NCBI GenBank assembly: GCA_024195585.1
Contig: SWBL01000075.1
Location: 1-64,000, forward strand
Length of the DNA: 64,000 nt
Reading direction: 5' to 3'
Source: Aureobasidium sp. EXF-3400
Lineage: Eukaryota; Ascomycota; Dothideomycetes; Dothideales; Saccotheciaceae
The notes under the pieces are model-generated. The model did not search any database and was not told where the DNA came from. It worked only from the letters and a program-made list of their open reading frames with translations. How positions within the stretch are numbered: the first letter of the stretch is position 1; each line of letters begins with the position of its first letter. Below, one piece after another: positions 42,745-54,600 of the stretch. Both the position numbers and the translations under genes were made by a program.

Positions 42745-45464
42745 TCGACTCTTTTTCTCTTCTTTTCCTACCTTTTCTCATGACATGCCTTCTCTTCTTG
42801 CATCTTTGGCGTTCTTTTGGCTTTTTTTTTCTGAAACTTGCATGCACTTGGGCGTTTCGGTCTAGACGACCCTGCTCGTTCTGCCAAAGGCACATAAAAC
42901 AGGTCAAATGGATTTCTTTTCCCTTTCGTTCTTCTTCATTCAATACCCATCATATCGTACAATTTAGCTTACTCACTCTATGATCCGATCAAGACTTCTT
43001 CCAGATTCCGGCAGACACGAGCTTAGTCACAGTCCTTCATCTCTGTGCCTCCCTCCCCATCCCTCTTTCCATATCCCGTACGGCCTTCCATGTCGCATGA
43101 TGGTTACCCTTATCATATTTTCCGCTCTCTGTGCTACCGTCCTGTCAACTGTCAATCATGTTCAGTGTCGTGACGTTAGCTATGTCGCTTCCCGACGGCC
43201 AGAGGTCCCCGCGACCTATCTGCTTCCTCTGGATGGGATGCGACATCTTGGTACGCCTGTTGCGCTTCGGGTGAAGTCTCCGAGGTCCAAGGTGGTACCT
43301 CTTTTTATGAGTCGAAAGTGTTTGCAACAGTCTCCACAGGACACTCAAGATGAGAAACGTGAGAAGCGAAGTCCGATCCTAGTGACTGCCGCAACCAGTG
43401 TGGCACCAGAACAGAAACATTCTTCTTGTTTGTCGACATTTGACAGCTTGGGTGTACAAAGTCCATGGGCATGCGTGGTAACGTGATGATTGGGTGCCGT
43501 GTCACCTGAATCATGTGCCTGATCATCTGGGCTCGCACTTGAACAACGTCCAAGACTTCCGGATGGATGAGTGAGCTGAACAGCAGCCCAACCAAACTTG
43601 CCTGAAAATGGCGAATCCTTGTGCCGCGTGGACAAGAAGCGAATCGAAAAAGGCAACAAAGCAAGGAAAACAAACAAATAGCAAAGGATTATATTCATAG
43701 GCTTGGGCTTGAAGGGGGACCGAGATCTCTGGATCACAGGAACTTGTTAGCTTACCAGATAGTTGATGCACCCCTTTCGTTTCACAAAGAAGCTGAAAGT
43801 CGCGAGAGCAAAAGTATCCACAAAAGAAAGGAAACCCCATTTTCAATAGCAGTAACCAATCAGTGTATCGCTATCCAAAACACAACACGGAGGTAACATT
43901 GCGATTGGTCGTAGAGCAGGTCATGCACAAGATTCGGAAGGATGGAGGGCATGCTTGCGTCGTGATAAGAAACTCCGAAGTCATCTGAATGAGTCTTGGG
44001 CATCAAGAGAGGAGGGAAACTCGAAGGATGGCCAAGCGACAAAGAGGCTTGGATATATTTCCAGGGAAAAAAAGGTCTCTCGTCAGCATTACAGGGACAA
44101 GGGGGTCGAAAGTTGCGAAACTCAAGGTTTCGGGCGGGAAGGGAAGGGAGGAGCGGCCCATTCCATCCTCATCCAGCCAAAGATCGAAAAAAACGGTTGT
44201 TTTCTCCTTTTCTCCTTCTCCAGACGTGTGACAACGATATGCCCCACGTATCGAATTAATTCTCCTGCTGCAAATGAAAAAGCTGTACGCACTCGACGCG
44301 ATGTGCACTGATCGTGGCTTAAAAGTACGAAGTGCACCTCGGAGACACCGACAAGACGGGAAGATGGCCATATTCTGATTTGAAGCGGGTCTTTTTGTCC
44401 TTGCATCCGAACGCGGTTGAATTTGAGAGACTGAGTCTTGTCTGCGGTTTGGTTCTTGTCACTACTGCCCAACTCACTCGCTTACTGTGCGCGGCTAAAC
44501 AAGTTCGTCCAACTCGAAGCAGCCGCCGTGTCAGGGTCAGGTGGTTGAATTGAGGACATCCTTCAAGAATTAGAGGTGCAGCAAGAGGTCTTGCATGATG
44601 TCTGGAAGACGCGATCGTCGGGACTCATGGCAGAATATGCAGGTGGTTGTTGCCTGCGCGTTCTCAGCATGCGACTGGAAGCCGACGTCTTCGATCAGAT
44701 TGTCTCAACACGCCTGGACAATACTCGTCATCCTTGCCAACTCTCGCCTGGGATGAGAATCCTTCGAAAGGGTAAAAGGAAATGCACAGTGGACGAATGG
44801 CATGCATGCGAAACTCGTGATCTCGGTTGAAGACCTTGTTTCTCGGCATCAGTTCAACATGAAGTGGCTGGTCGCTTTGACCTGCTGCGAACCTGCTCCG
44901 ACCAATCGACAGCCAGCCCGCACCGCCTCTTCTCATGCAAACATGCCCGACTCACGAGGTGCACTACGCATGCCCGCATTACTCAATACCTCCGTGATCT
45001 GGTGAGGACAGGGTCTGTTATGCCTATGGATGATACTCGCGCCACGGCCTGGATGAGCCTGTGTGAGGCCTCGTCTCCTAAGCAGTCACAGGTATATCGC
45101 ATCCCGCGTGCCGTGTCACGATCCTGAAAAGGCCTGATGGATGCGGCGGCTCGGCCAGGTAAGGTAGTATCATCATTGTTGTTGCGATCGCACGAACCGG
45201 CACGCTCCCGTCTCGGTGTGTGCGTCGTCCCAAGTCTGCACGACAATACCCATCTTCTTGAGCTCCCGACCCCTTGAGGCTTGGGGTGCCAGGCTTCTTT
45301 CGCTCTCCCAATAATCGCATGCGCCCTTGAGCAGATAATCTGAGATTTTTCCTGGCTACGTGGGGCAGCAACGACAAGCAAAGTACGCAGGCACACTGAT
45401 CGGGCTATGACAGCCTTATCGTCTTTTGCATAATAGTTACCTACTTATTCATCCTGCTCTTCAT
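42745..45464. other. Long gene-free stretch upstream of bZIP gene
   Basis: About 2.7 kb. Contains TFG2 3' sequence, T/C-rich tracts, and open frames on both strands (for example 42980-43486, ATG-led, 168 codons) with no domain, signal peptide or repeat. Probably a long promoter and 5' leader of the bZIP gene; an unrecognised gene cannot be excluded. Confidence 0.45.
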
Positions 45465-45692
45465 ATGCCGATAACCTCTCTACCCTTTTGACGCGGTCAT
45501 TCACCACATGAAAGTATTCTTATGAAAGCACGCTCTTTTCTCTTGACGACAAAACACACAATAAATACACCACGCTCTGCAGATATTCTTCTACTTACAG
45601 CACCTACCCACTCTTCTGTCTCGGCGTCCCTGCCTCTCGGAAACAGCAATATCATCACACCCCAAGCTCGATCCTCACCGCTTCTTTCCTGA
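45465..45692 (+). promoter_or_regulatory. Three upstream ORFs before the bZIP start
   Basis: ATGs at 45465 (8 codons plus stop), 45508 (5 codons plus stop) and 45522 (56 codons, ending at 45692, 44 nt before the main ATG). If they are in the mRNA they would reduce or regulate translation of the bZIP. An ACAG at 45597-45600 could instead be the acceptor of a leader intron that removes them. Confidence 0.45.
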
Positions 45693-45736
45693 ACAAGGTT
45701 CGCGTCTGCAACGAATATTAACAGGATCGCCCCACA

Positions 45737-47684
45737 ATGGCTTTTCAATCTTCGCATCCTCACCCTTTTGGTTATGATCTGAATGCGAATCACCTAAATT
45801 ACGACACGCCTCAACAATCAAATCAACCCTCGGATTACTATCAAGACAACAAACTCAGCGCAGATCAACCCATCAACAATGCTGGCATGATGGCGACCAG
45901 CTCTTCAAGTCATAACTTCCGCAGAGATTCTGTTGCGACGAATTCTGGCCCTCTCAATGATGCTCCGTCATGGGATCACAAGCAGTTGTATCCTGGTGCT
46001 GGCTTCGATCCGTCACATGCGTACCATCATGGCGACAACAGTGTTTACATTCAGCATGACCATTCGCAAGTCTATACTCAAGGTTGGATGATGTCGCCGA
46101 CAACTTCCTCAGATACGACGGGCTTCGAAGGCTACCCTGGAGCGAAGTACGAAAACTCGCCCTTTCCTGGTAGTCTACCATCAGATCAAGCCTTGTTTCC
46201 ACCTCACTCCCTCGCACAAGCGCATCACGTATCAACACCACAAGCGTCTTTGTCACCACCGACACACGCCGACTGGATGGACATGACTGGACCAAACAAG
46301 CCACTTAAGTCGGCAGATGTCAAACCCATCAAGCCCCGTCATCAACCTCTTCTCAGACGTGATACTCGTGATGGCATTCGCAAGAAGAACGCGAAGATAC
46401 CTATTCCTTCCGAAATCACTTTGGAGAACATCGATGATTTGATTGAAGGTTGCACTGATGAGGACGAGATGAAGCAATTGAAGGCGCAGAAGCGACTTCT
46501 CCGGAACAGGGAAGCAGCGTAAGTCATCTAAGCCCCTATCAAACACACCAAGCTGACTCGATCATAGTCTCGCGTCCCGACAACGAAAGAAGAAGCACAC
46601 AGAGAACCTCGAGCAGAAAGAAAAGCACCTCGAGACCAAGCTCTTATCTCTCCATCAGCAGATTGACCAGTTACGTCTGCAAGTTGAAACAGCTGAAAGT
46701 CAGAAGCAGTTCTTCATATCGGAACACAGCAAAGCACATACCAGAATCCAAGCCATGCAGCTGGAGAAAGAAGAGTTGATCTGCAACCACACAAAAGAGA
46801 CTTCTCGCTTGCGTGGTCAGATAAACTGGTATCGTGAACAGATCGAGGCAACGAGTCCGCTAGCCCCAGCCATGAGTGCTGCACCCAGCAGTACTGGCTT
46901 CACCGACTTCAACCTGGAGATGGATCATCTGGCCATTGGAGATCAACGATGGGATCAACCTATCAATGTGCATGATGTCGACAACCTGGACTATCTTGGC
47001 GATACGGCTGAATCTTTTGCCACAATCCGGCCGGCGAAACGACCCGGTCAGCAACAAGAACAAGATTCTTCTGTCAAATCCAGTACAGAGCAGCCGATTG
47101 CTTCCGGGATCTTGTTCATGTTGCTACTCTGCGGTGCCTTTGTCGCCTCTAGATCATCTTCAACAGCAAAAGACACCGCACAAAGCAATCTCATTCCAAA
47201 GATGCCCGAAGAAGTCAGAGCTGCGAGCACCGAGGTACTCAACAACCTACTGAGAGAAAACCCGAATCAAGCATCACTGTTCCTGCCTGATCTCGCTTCT
47301 TCACACCGCTGTCAACAGTCCGGCAGTTCAGCATGGCCACAGCCTTCCAACACTGCCAACTCGCACAAACACTTGACCTCTCCGACGGCAATGCAAGAAG
47401 CAGAGCAGACTTTTGCAATGACACCTGAGCAGTACAATGCCTTGACCACATACCAACACATGGATACCATGGCCTCTGCACCTCCCTCCCAAAGTCTGCG
47501 CCCAAATCTCGCCGAGACACTGGGAAGAATGCGCGAAGCCAGAGGACCGAGTGCGGCAGATGTTTATACCAGAAGTCTGCTTTGGGACACCATACCAGAA
47601 GATGTGGTGAAGGCCTTTAAGCGGGCGGTCGCACAAAGACAAGAAGATGACGAGCACATGAACGACAACATTGATGGACTATGA
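45737..47684 (+). CDS. bZIP transcription factor with transmembrane segment, 2 exons
   Basis: Exons 45737-46518 and 46568-47684 (49-nt intron inside the basic region) give 632 residues. Residues 1-235 are a low-complexity activation-like region rich in Ser, Gln, His and Pro. The basic region is NREAALASRQRKKKH at 257-271 (the N-x7-R signature), followed by a long coiled coil to about 345 (LEQKEKHLETKLLSLHQQID). Residues 438-456 (IASGILFMLLLCGAFVAS) form a hydrophobic stretch flanked by polar sequence, long enough to span a membrane. A C-terminal domain of about 175 residues follows, with MPEEVRAASTEVLNNLL. The order bZIP, TM, C-terminal domain is that of ATF6/CREB3-type tethered factors. I recall fungal homologues being labelled LziP, unverified. 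Confidence 0.85.
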
Positions 47685-48070
47685 GCAAGTATGCTTTGAT
47701 ACGACAGCAAAAGAAATTGGCATAACAGCTGCCACGAGTTGATGAGTTATGATGACGATAATAACGACCTGATGGGAGTGTTTTTTCATTTCTCTCCATT
47801 TGTACTTTTTTCTCCTTTTTGTTGGTCTTTTTATCTTGTTCGAATGACTGATGGATATGAATTTTATGGAGATATGGCCTTGAATGAAAGACAACACGAA
47901 ACCCGGCAGATATGGGCAACTGAGAAAGCTCATTTGCAACGAACTTCACGACACATGAAACACACGAACCACACCATAAACACGAAATCAACGATGCAAC
48001 TAAGGGTCTACAAGATCTTGAGTTCTTTACACGCTCTCAACGAATGACACGAGTCACAGACAAACAACAA

Positions 48071-48167
48071 TTCTCTCCTTTGCTTTCCTTTGACTTTCTT
48101 TTCTATCCCTTCTTGACTTTTTTCCCTTTTGTATTCTCCTTCTGTTTCCCTTTCTTTTGGTTCCCTT
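48071..48167 (+). repeat. Pyrimidine-rich tract
   Basis: About 97 nt that are almost wholly T and C on the plus strand, about 390 bp beyond the bZIP stop. It could be a promoter or UTR element; no repeat unit is fixed. Confidence 0.5.
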
Positions 48168-49168
48168 ACGGGCAAACTCGAAACGGCGCAGTTTGGATGG
48201 CAAGATCGAGGCACCCCTGTCTCACGACTTTTGTTTCTTTTCCTTTGTGCCAACTGTTGTCCTCGTGTATTTCAAGGCAGAGTAGTCTCTATGATATTGA
48301 TGGCTAGGGAATTCGTAATGCTGAAGTTCTTTGATCTGAGTATCATGGTGCTATACGTGCCCACTGAGTTGGGAGTATGTGATTGCTGACAAGGCGTCAG
48401 ATTTGGAGAAGGCAAAAAAAAAAAAAAGAAAAAATGCAGTCTTCGCAAGGGAAATTTTGATTGAAGATGTATCAAGGACGCTTTTTGGAATTTGTTCGCT
48501 TCCAGACAGAAGGAAGTATGTGAAAGTTGCACTTTCCGGAGTTGCAGCTGTTACAACTTGTAGCTTTTGGATTTGCGTACATGGATACACCACTACCAAT
48601 ATCATCATCGTTATCATTATTAACACATCCAGTATCAATCAAACAACCACAAAGCTTGATGGCTTAAGCAGTTCTACTAGCAGGAGATGGAAAGGTATGG
48701 ACTATTCAAACACGGCAGATGCGACTATTGCCCGAGCTAGGGAAAAAGTGTACTTTTGGTGCTATGGAGGATTTGTTTATCAGTATCGTATATGGCATGA
48801 TGATAGATTATTTCAACGCAGCAGGATTGAGTCCTGGGATTTTGAGATTGAGACAGCGGCATACTGACTCTCAGTTGCAGCGTTTCCGTACAGGGTCACT
48901 ATAGCGACTAGAACAAAAACTCCATATATTAATATCGTCTTTGTTTGCAATTAATTACGAATGTCATGCGATGTACACAGCGTCTTGGATTTGCAGACTG
49001 AACTCGATGTGTGTTTGTAGAGTTATGTGAGCGGTCTGGAAGAGAGAGTGGATTTTTGATGTTTGTACGCGAAGAAGCCTAGGGAGACGCATATCGTGTG
49101 GAACTCTTTGGAATGTGACTGCCACACACTCATTTTATCAGATGACAATCCATGGTAAAGGCTAGTCT

Positions 49169-49351
49169 ATGCTAGAGCCCAAACGCATCACAGATTGGAT
49201 CAAGCTTCCCGAGCCACAGTTTGACAAGCTACAGACACGGTGGTTTGTTGTCAAAGGTGATGTAAGCCAGAAGGAACAGGCAGAATTCAGACAGCTCCTC
49301 GACGAGGTAGACACTGAGTCTTTGCTAAGCCTTTCAAGAATGCATGAATGA
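49169..49351 (+). CDS. Possible small ORF or gene remnant
   Basis: ATG-led, 60 codons (for example ITDWIKLPEPQFDKLQTRWF and VSQKEQAEFRQLLDEVDTES). Composition is protein-like and helical, but it is isolated, with no recognised family. It may be a remnant exon. Confidence 0.25.
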   Translation: MLEPKRITDWIKLPEPQFDKLQTRWFVVKGDVSQKEQAEFRQLLDEVDTESLLSLSRMHE

Positions 49352-49913
49352 GGGAACTGGTTAATCACATAACTAACACTGTATCGTCTCAGCTAAGATG
49401 CCTAATGCTTCTTGCCTTTCGAAAGCTTCTGATCTTGCTTATGCATGTATTTGCTTTTATGGACTGGTCAGGACATGACGTTGATCTACGTTCTTCATTG
49501 TCAAGGTTTTGTCGGAACAGGAAGACCTCTTTGAGCTTGTTTGCTAATAATTCGTGTTGGGGCAGGAATGAGCTGTCTAGACACATATTAACCTACAAAG
49601 TTGCATACCAGGTCAGTCTAGCCGCGCAAGTTTAGCCTTATGTGGCAGAGAGGTTGACATAAAGTTACAGTGGAAGGAGATTGCACCGAGACATAGTCAA
49701 GGTTCACGCGAAAGACACACGAAATCTTCGGCGAAGCTGCATGATCACGTGAATCACATCATCATACACGAGGGTTCTTCGTAGTGACGGAACAAAGATA
49801 TCCCGACTAGGGCTTCTCCTTGCCGAAGACTTCCGCCTATGTAAACGTCCAACGTCTCTTCCTGAGCTACCGTCCAGCGTTTTGTTGAAGAGGCTCTACT
49901 TTTTATCACGATG

Positions 49914-50388
49914 CCCTCTCAGAAACAGTAGGAAAACGTCATTCCGTGTGACTCAACGACAGTACTATTGCGATTTCCTGAAGGGGCAGTTTGGATATGC
50001 TTGCCATCGATCTCTCCATCACAATCGACATCTGCAGCTAGATCTTGGGGAGGATGTGCAACGGTCATCTACAAGTCAATCTCGATTTTGCGTCGCGATA
50101 TCTCATCCCACGGATCCGATCTCTTGGTGATACCTATTTGCATCATGATGATATAAGTGGTCCTGCTGTCTATGGAAAACCTCAAACATGGCTACACGAG
50201 CGAGAAGGATCCAAGACACAACTATCCTATACTGTACTATGGACCCAGGACCTGAAGAGTCCACGTTGAAACGTTTTCTCGGCATGCAGATCCAAATGGA
50301 ACCTGCTTCTTTGAACGAATCTATCTCCAACTATCTGCAATGCTCCACCTTACCGATCGACGGATATCTGACCCCACAACCTCTTTGA
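49914..50388 (+). pseudogene. Possible decayed coding region
   Basis: All three plus frames carry protein-like pieces in turn: a first piece up to about 50130, then FASRYLIPRIRSLGDTYLHH and GKPQTWLHEREGSKTQLSYT in the 50045-50269 frame, then PEESTLKRFLGMQIQMEPAS in the 50188-50388 frame. The second and third join smoothly if one base is inserted or lost near 50250. No family recognised; the evidence is weak. Confidence 0.25.
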
Positions 50389-50868
50389 TGACTCGGAATG
50401 TACAACAACAGATCCTTGACACAATAATTTTACGACTCATGGAGTGTGTCCCCCACGCACGATTGTCGCGCTGATGCCACGGATAGCTTCATCATGACCC
50501 AGAGGTTAGGAAGCCAAGAAGAATCTATCAAAGAGCGTTGGTGGCTGGTCTGCAAATTATTACCATTAGAACCGGCCCTCAACCATACAGAAGGATCTGT
50601 GCCATAACGGATTCGCTCATTCTAGCGAGTGTGCCCTTGGGATCAGTTTCTTGTGCAGTCAGCGGCATGGGAGATTCACGTGCTTTGCATCGATGATTGG
50701 AACGAAGTAACGGTCGCAAGCTATAGATGACTTCCAAAATGATCTACCTGCCTATCTAGGCCTGCCAAGACCCTGCTCAGACTCGGAGTGGTTTGGATCA
50801 GAAAAGAAGCATGGCACGCGCTACTAAACACGACAGGTAGCCCATCTATTTCTCCGCTCTGATGCGAC

Positions 50869-51114
50869 TCAGCGCTTCTCATCGGATGGTGCCATAGGGT
50901 CAAAAGCAAGCCCCGCAACGCCATCTGACAGTAGTGCCGTTGGGAGCCTAAGCATATAGTTAACCTTGTCTGGCAGATCATCATTCGGAGTATCTCGTGT
51001 CACAGCATCTTCTCGTATGTCTAAGGGGAGATATCCTAGGAATAGGATGTCTCCGATGTGGGGTGGTTTGAGACGACATGCAAGATCACGTCGATGGCTA
51101 AGGGATCGTGTCAT
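50869..51114 (-). CDS. Possible small ORF or terminal exon
   Basis: 82 codons from an ATG at 51114 (for example HIGDILFLGYLPLDIREDAV, ending MAPSDEKR). It looks like the end of a protein, but no upstream exon is evident and no family is recognised. Confidence 0.2.
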   Translation of the reverse strand: MTRSLSHRRDLACRLKPPHIGDILFLGYLPLDIREDAVTRDTPNDDLPDKVNYMLRLPTALLSDGVAGLAFDPMAPSDEKR

Positions 51115-51549
51115 ACCAGTGGAAGACCCACGGCGGATGCAACCTCTTACGGTCAGTAGTTCATCAAATTGTTTCTGTCTAGCCTTGTTTGTTCTTTGGG
51201 CATGTTGCAAGTTGTTCCTCTATGGTGAGCATATGGTTTTACTGCTGATGTACGTGGTAGTAGCATGGAGTGTAGATGTCTTATGGCAAACCTTGGATCG
51301 CTGAATGATCTGATTGACGGGTTGCTATGAAGTGCCCTCGAGGATTTGGGCTCAGTGATGAAAAGGAAGGATCTAAGCCGTCATCGCCAAGTCTGCTGTA
51401 TCTCCTGATATTCAGGTAAAGTCAGTGAAGATCTTGTAACGGATACTGAGCCGGGTTCCTGCAAGTCTCATCCTTCAATTGATCTTCCTCTTAGCTATAA
51501 CGTTATGATGGTTGCATTTTCTTGTTCTGAAACCACCCATGGACAAGCA

Positions 51550-51561
51550 ATATACATATAT
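51550..51561 (+). promoter_or_regulatory. TATA-like element of the giant repeat gene
   Basis: atatacatatat, 95-106 bp before the ATG at 51656, followed by a C/T-rich leader (51620-51645), a usual fungal core promoter arrangement. Confidence 0.3.
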
Positions 51562-51655
51562 CTTCGAAGATGCGACCCTACGGTTGTCCCAACAAACACC
51601 GATGAAAGAGGAATCCATCTCGCCTTGACTTTCTCTTCGTTAGTGCATCAACATC

Positions 51656-54600
51656 ATGCGGTTCTTGACCGTAACTTCGTTGACTGCTTTGGCGGCGACC
51701 ACCATCGCTGCCCCTGCAGGACCATACGATTCACCAGTCGAGGACCACGAACAACAACACCTCGAAAAGCGTGCCCTGATTGGAGGCACTTCTGGAACGA
51801 CCCTCTTGGGTCTCCTTGGAATTGGCATTGCACAGAGCTCTGCTCTCCTATCCATTGGACTTGGAGGCGCTGGTGCGTCGTCGACCTCTGCCGCCAGTAC
51901 TAGCCGTGCATCGTCTGCTGCGGCAACTTCTGCCAGTATTGCACCGTCTGCTGTGACCTCTGCGACTATCGCATCGTCTGCTGTGGCCTCTGCGACTATT
52001 GCCTCGTCTGCTGGAACCTCTGCAAGTACTAGTCGTTCATCTTCTTCCACGCAGCCTCTAGCTTCGGCCAGTGTGTCCGCCGGACTCTCGGTCAGCATCG
52101 CGCCCATTGGACTGTCCTCTGTTGTCTCCGACGTCAGTGCTCGGACTTCCAGTGCGGTATCCTTGATATCGTCCATTCTTGCGAACCCAGTGGAAACGAG
52201 CAACACTCAGGCAGTCTCCTCACTGAACTCAGTCATATCTCAAGCAACCGCATTGCCTACCAGCCTTGGTGCCCAGGTATCTGTTGCTCTGAACGGTGTC
52301 ACAGGCCCCAGTTCGAATATCGCCGCTATCCAGACACTGCTTACTGCTTCGTCAATTCGTACAGATCCTACTGCAGTAGCGTCTCTGGCATCCCACGTGT
52401 CGGTCATTGCTGCTGATCCCAGTCAAACAGCTCAGTCATCTTTGTCATCTTTGGCTTCCGTTCTGTCTAATGCAGCTGTCATTCCTGGCAATGTCGCCTC
52501 AATCGTCTCCTCGATGGCCTCTTCCATGACTTCGGGAACTTCAAGTATTTCGGGTCATGCAAACTCCATCGTTTCCTCATTCGCAGCAGTTGCATCGACC
52601 ACCTCAACACCTGTGGCGTCTTCAACTGCAACATGCTCAGACCTTCTTTGCTTGAATGCTCAAGTTGGTGGTCTAGGACTCGGTGTCGGAGCTTTGCCAT
52701 CGAGTGGCGGACTTTTGAGTCTGTCTCTTGGTCTCGGCGGTAGTCAGACGTCTAGCACACTGTCCGCACCAATCGTTATATCGACAGGTGGAGCTCAGAC
52801 TACCTGTACTGATTTGGCATGTGTAAATGTTGCGGCAACAGGGCTACTGAGTGCTAGTCTTGGTGTGATTCCGACTGCCTCTGTCACTCCATCTGCCACT
52901 ACATTGGCTACGCCCGTGACCATCTCTGCCAGCAATGGGGGCCCTACTTCAACCTGTACTGATGTGATTTGCCTTTCGGTCGCGGCATCGAACCTCCTCT
53001 CGGTTTCTGTCGGACTCATTCCTACCTCTGTACTTGGTGGAAACGTCCTGAGCACTCTTTCTCTTGGTGTGACTGCCACACCTACAGTGTACAGCCTTTC
53101 CCTTGGTGGTGTGACTACCGCACCTACAGCAACTAGCCTTTCAGAACATGTCACCGTGATTGCTACAGATGGCGCGACAACTACTGTATGCACAGATGTG
53201 ATGTGTGTTCATGATGCGGCATCGTCCCTCCTGGGCATCAATGCTGGGCAGATCCCCTCATCAGTGCTTGGGAACGACCTGGGTACGCTCATGGTCCCTT
53301 CACAGACTGGGCTTGCGCAGCCTGTAACCATCACAGCTACGGATGGCTCCGCCACCACTACATGCTCAGATGTGTTCTGCTTACACACTGCTGCAACTTC
53401 GTATTTGGGTCTCAGTAGTGCTGGAGCTCTGCCTACTTCGCTATTGGGTAGCAACAATATTGGATCGCTGGCATTGGGTGCCAGTCTGGCTGGCTCCCCC
53501 ACGGCAACAAGCCTTGCTCAGCCTATAACTATCACGGCTACTGATGGAGGTGCCACGACAACATGTTCAGATGTGCTCTGCTTGAATGTTGCTGCGACCA
53601 GTCTTCTCGGCGTCAACGTCGGCCTCCTTCCTTCGTCTGTGATTGGAAGCAATGACCTCGCTACCCTGTCTTTGGCACATGGAGCTACTGCAAAACCTGG
53701 TGAGACGACCCTTGCGGCTCCGGTCATCGTCACAGGCGGCAACGGGGCTCAAACAACCTGTACAGATGTCCTTTGCTTAGGAATCGCCGCAACTGGATTG
53801 CTGTCGGCCGACGTCGGTCTTATCCCAACGTCAGTGCTAGGAAGTAATCCAGCAAGCGCAACAGGAGCCCTTCAGGTCCCAAGCGGTACAATCGGTAACG
53901 TCCTGTCATCGCTTGTTGCGTCAAACACAGGGCTTCCGAGCGAAGCTGTGTCTCTCGTCTCCTCAATTTTGGCAGCTCCTACTCAGGCAACTATCTTGCC
54001 ATCGGCGTCATTACTGTTGTCGTCCTTGGCTCAAAACTCCGCTTTGCCCAGTGACGCCTCATCAGCTGTTTCTGAATTGCTCGGAGGAGTTACCAATATC
54101 GGATTCCTCGGCACCGCGACTCCAACAGGTGCTGTGCAAATCCCTAGTGGTGCGGCTGGCTCTGTCCTGTCCTCACTTGTTGTATCTGGCACAGGCCTGC
54201 CGAGTGATGCCCTATCCCTTGTCTCTTCAATCCTCGCAGCTCCTTCCCAGGCCACTATCTTGCCACAAGCCTCAGCGCAACTGTCATCTTTGATTGAGAA
54301 TCCAGCTCTGCCAAGTGACGCTTCGTCAGCCGTATCCAACTTACTCGGAGCGATCACAAACATTCCATCGGTCACATTGTCTCTGATTCCCTCCACTACT
54401 CTGGTGGCAGTACCTATCGCCACCGGTGCTCCTATCTCAGCCATTTCGTCGTTGCTAGGCGAGGGAACTCTTCCTGAATCGGCGTCATCTATCATATCAT
54501 CCCTGATCGCGGTCCCGACTCAGATCTCCTTGTTACCTTCAATCTCATCTGTTATTGCTGATATTGCAACGGACAACCCAGATCTCGCTTCTTCGGTTGC

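Larger units (their letters stand above)
47685..51655. other. Four-kb sparse region before the giant gene
   Basis: Contains the bZIP 3' region, a pyrimidine-rich tract (48071-48167), an A14 run near 48414-48427, and scattered short frames described separately. No gene with a recognisable domain. Confidence 0.45.

Noticed and set aside
42980..43486. 168-codon ATG-led plus-strand frame downstream of TFG2
   Set aside because: Low-complexity, overlaps equally open antisense frames and shows no domain, so it is kept only as part of the gene-free stretch.
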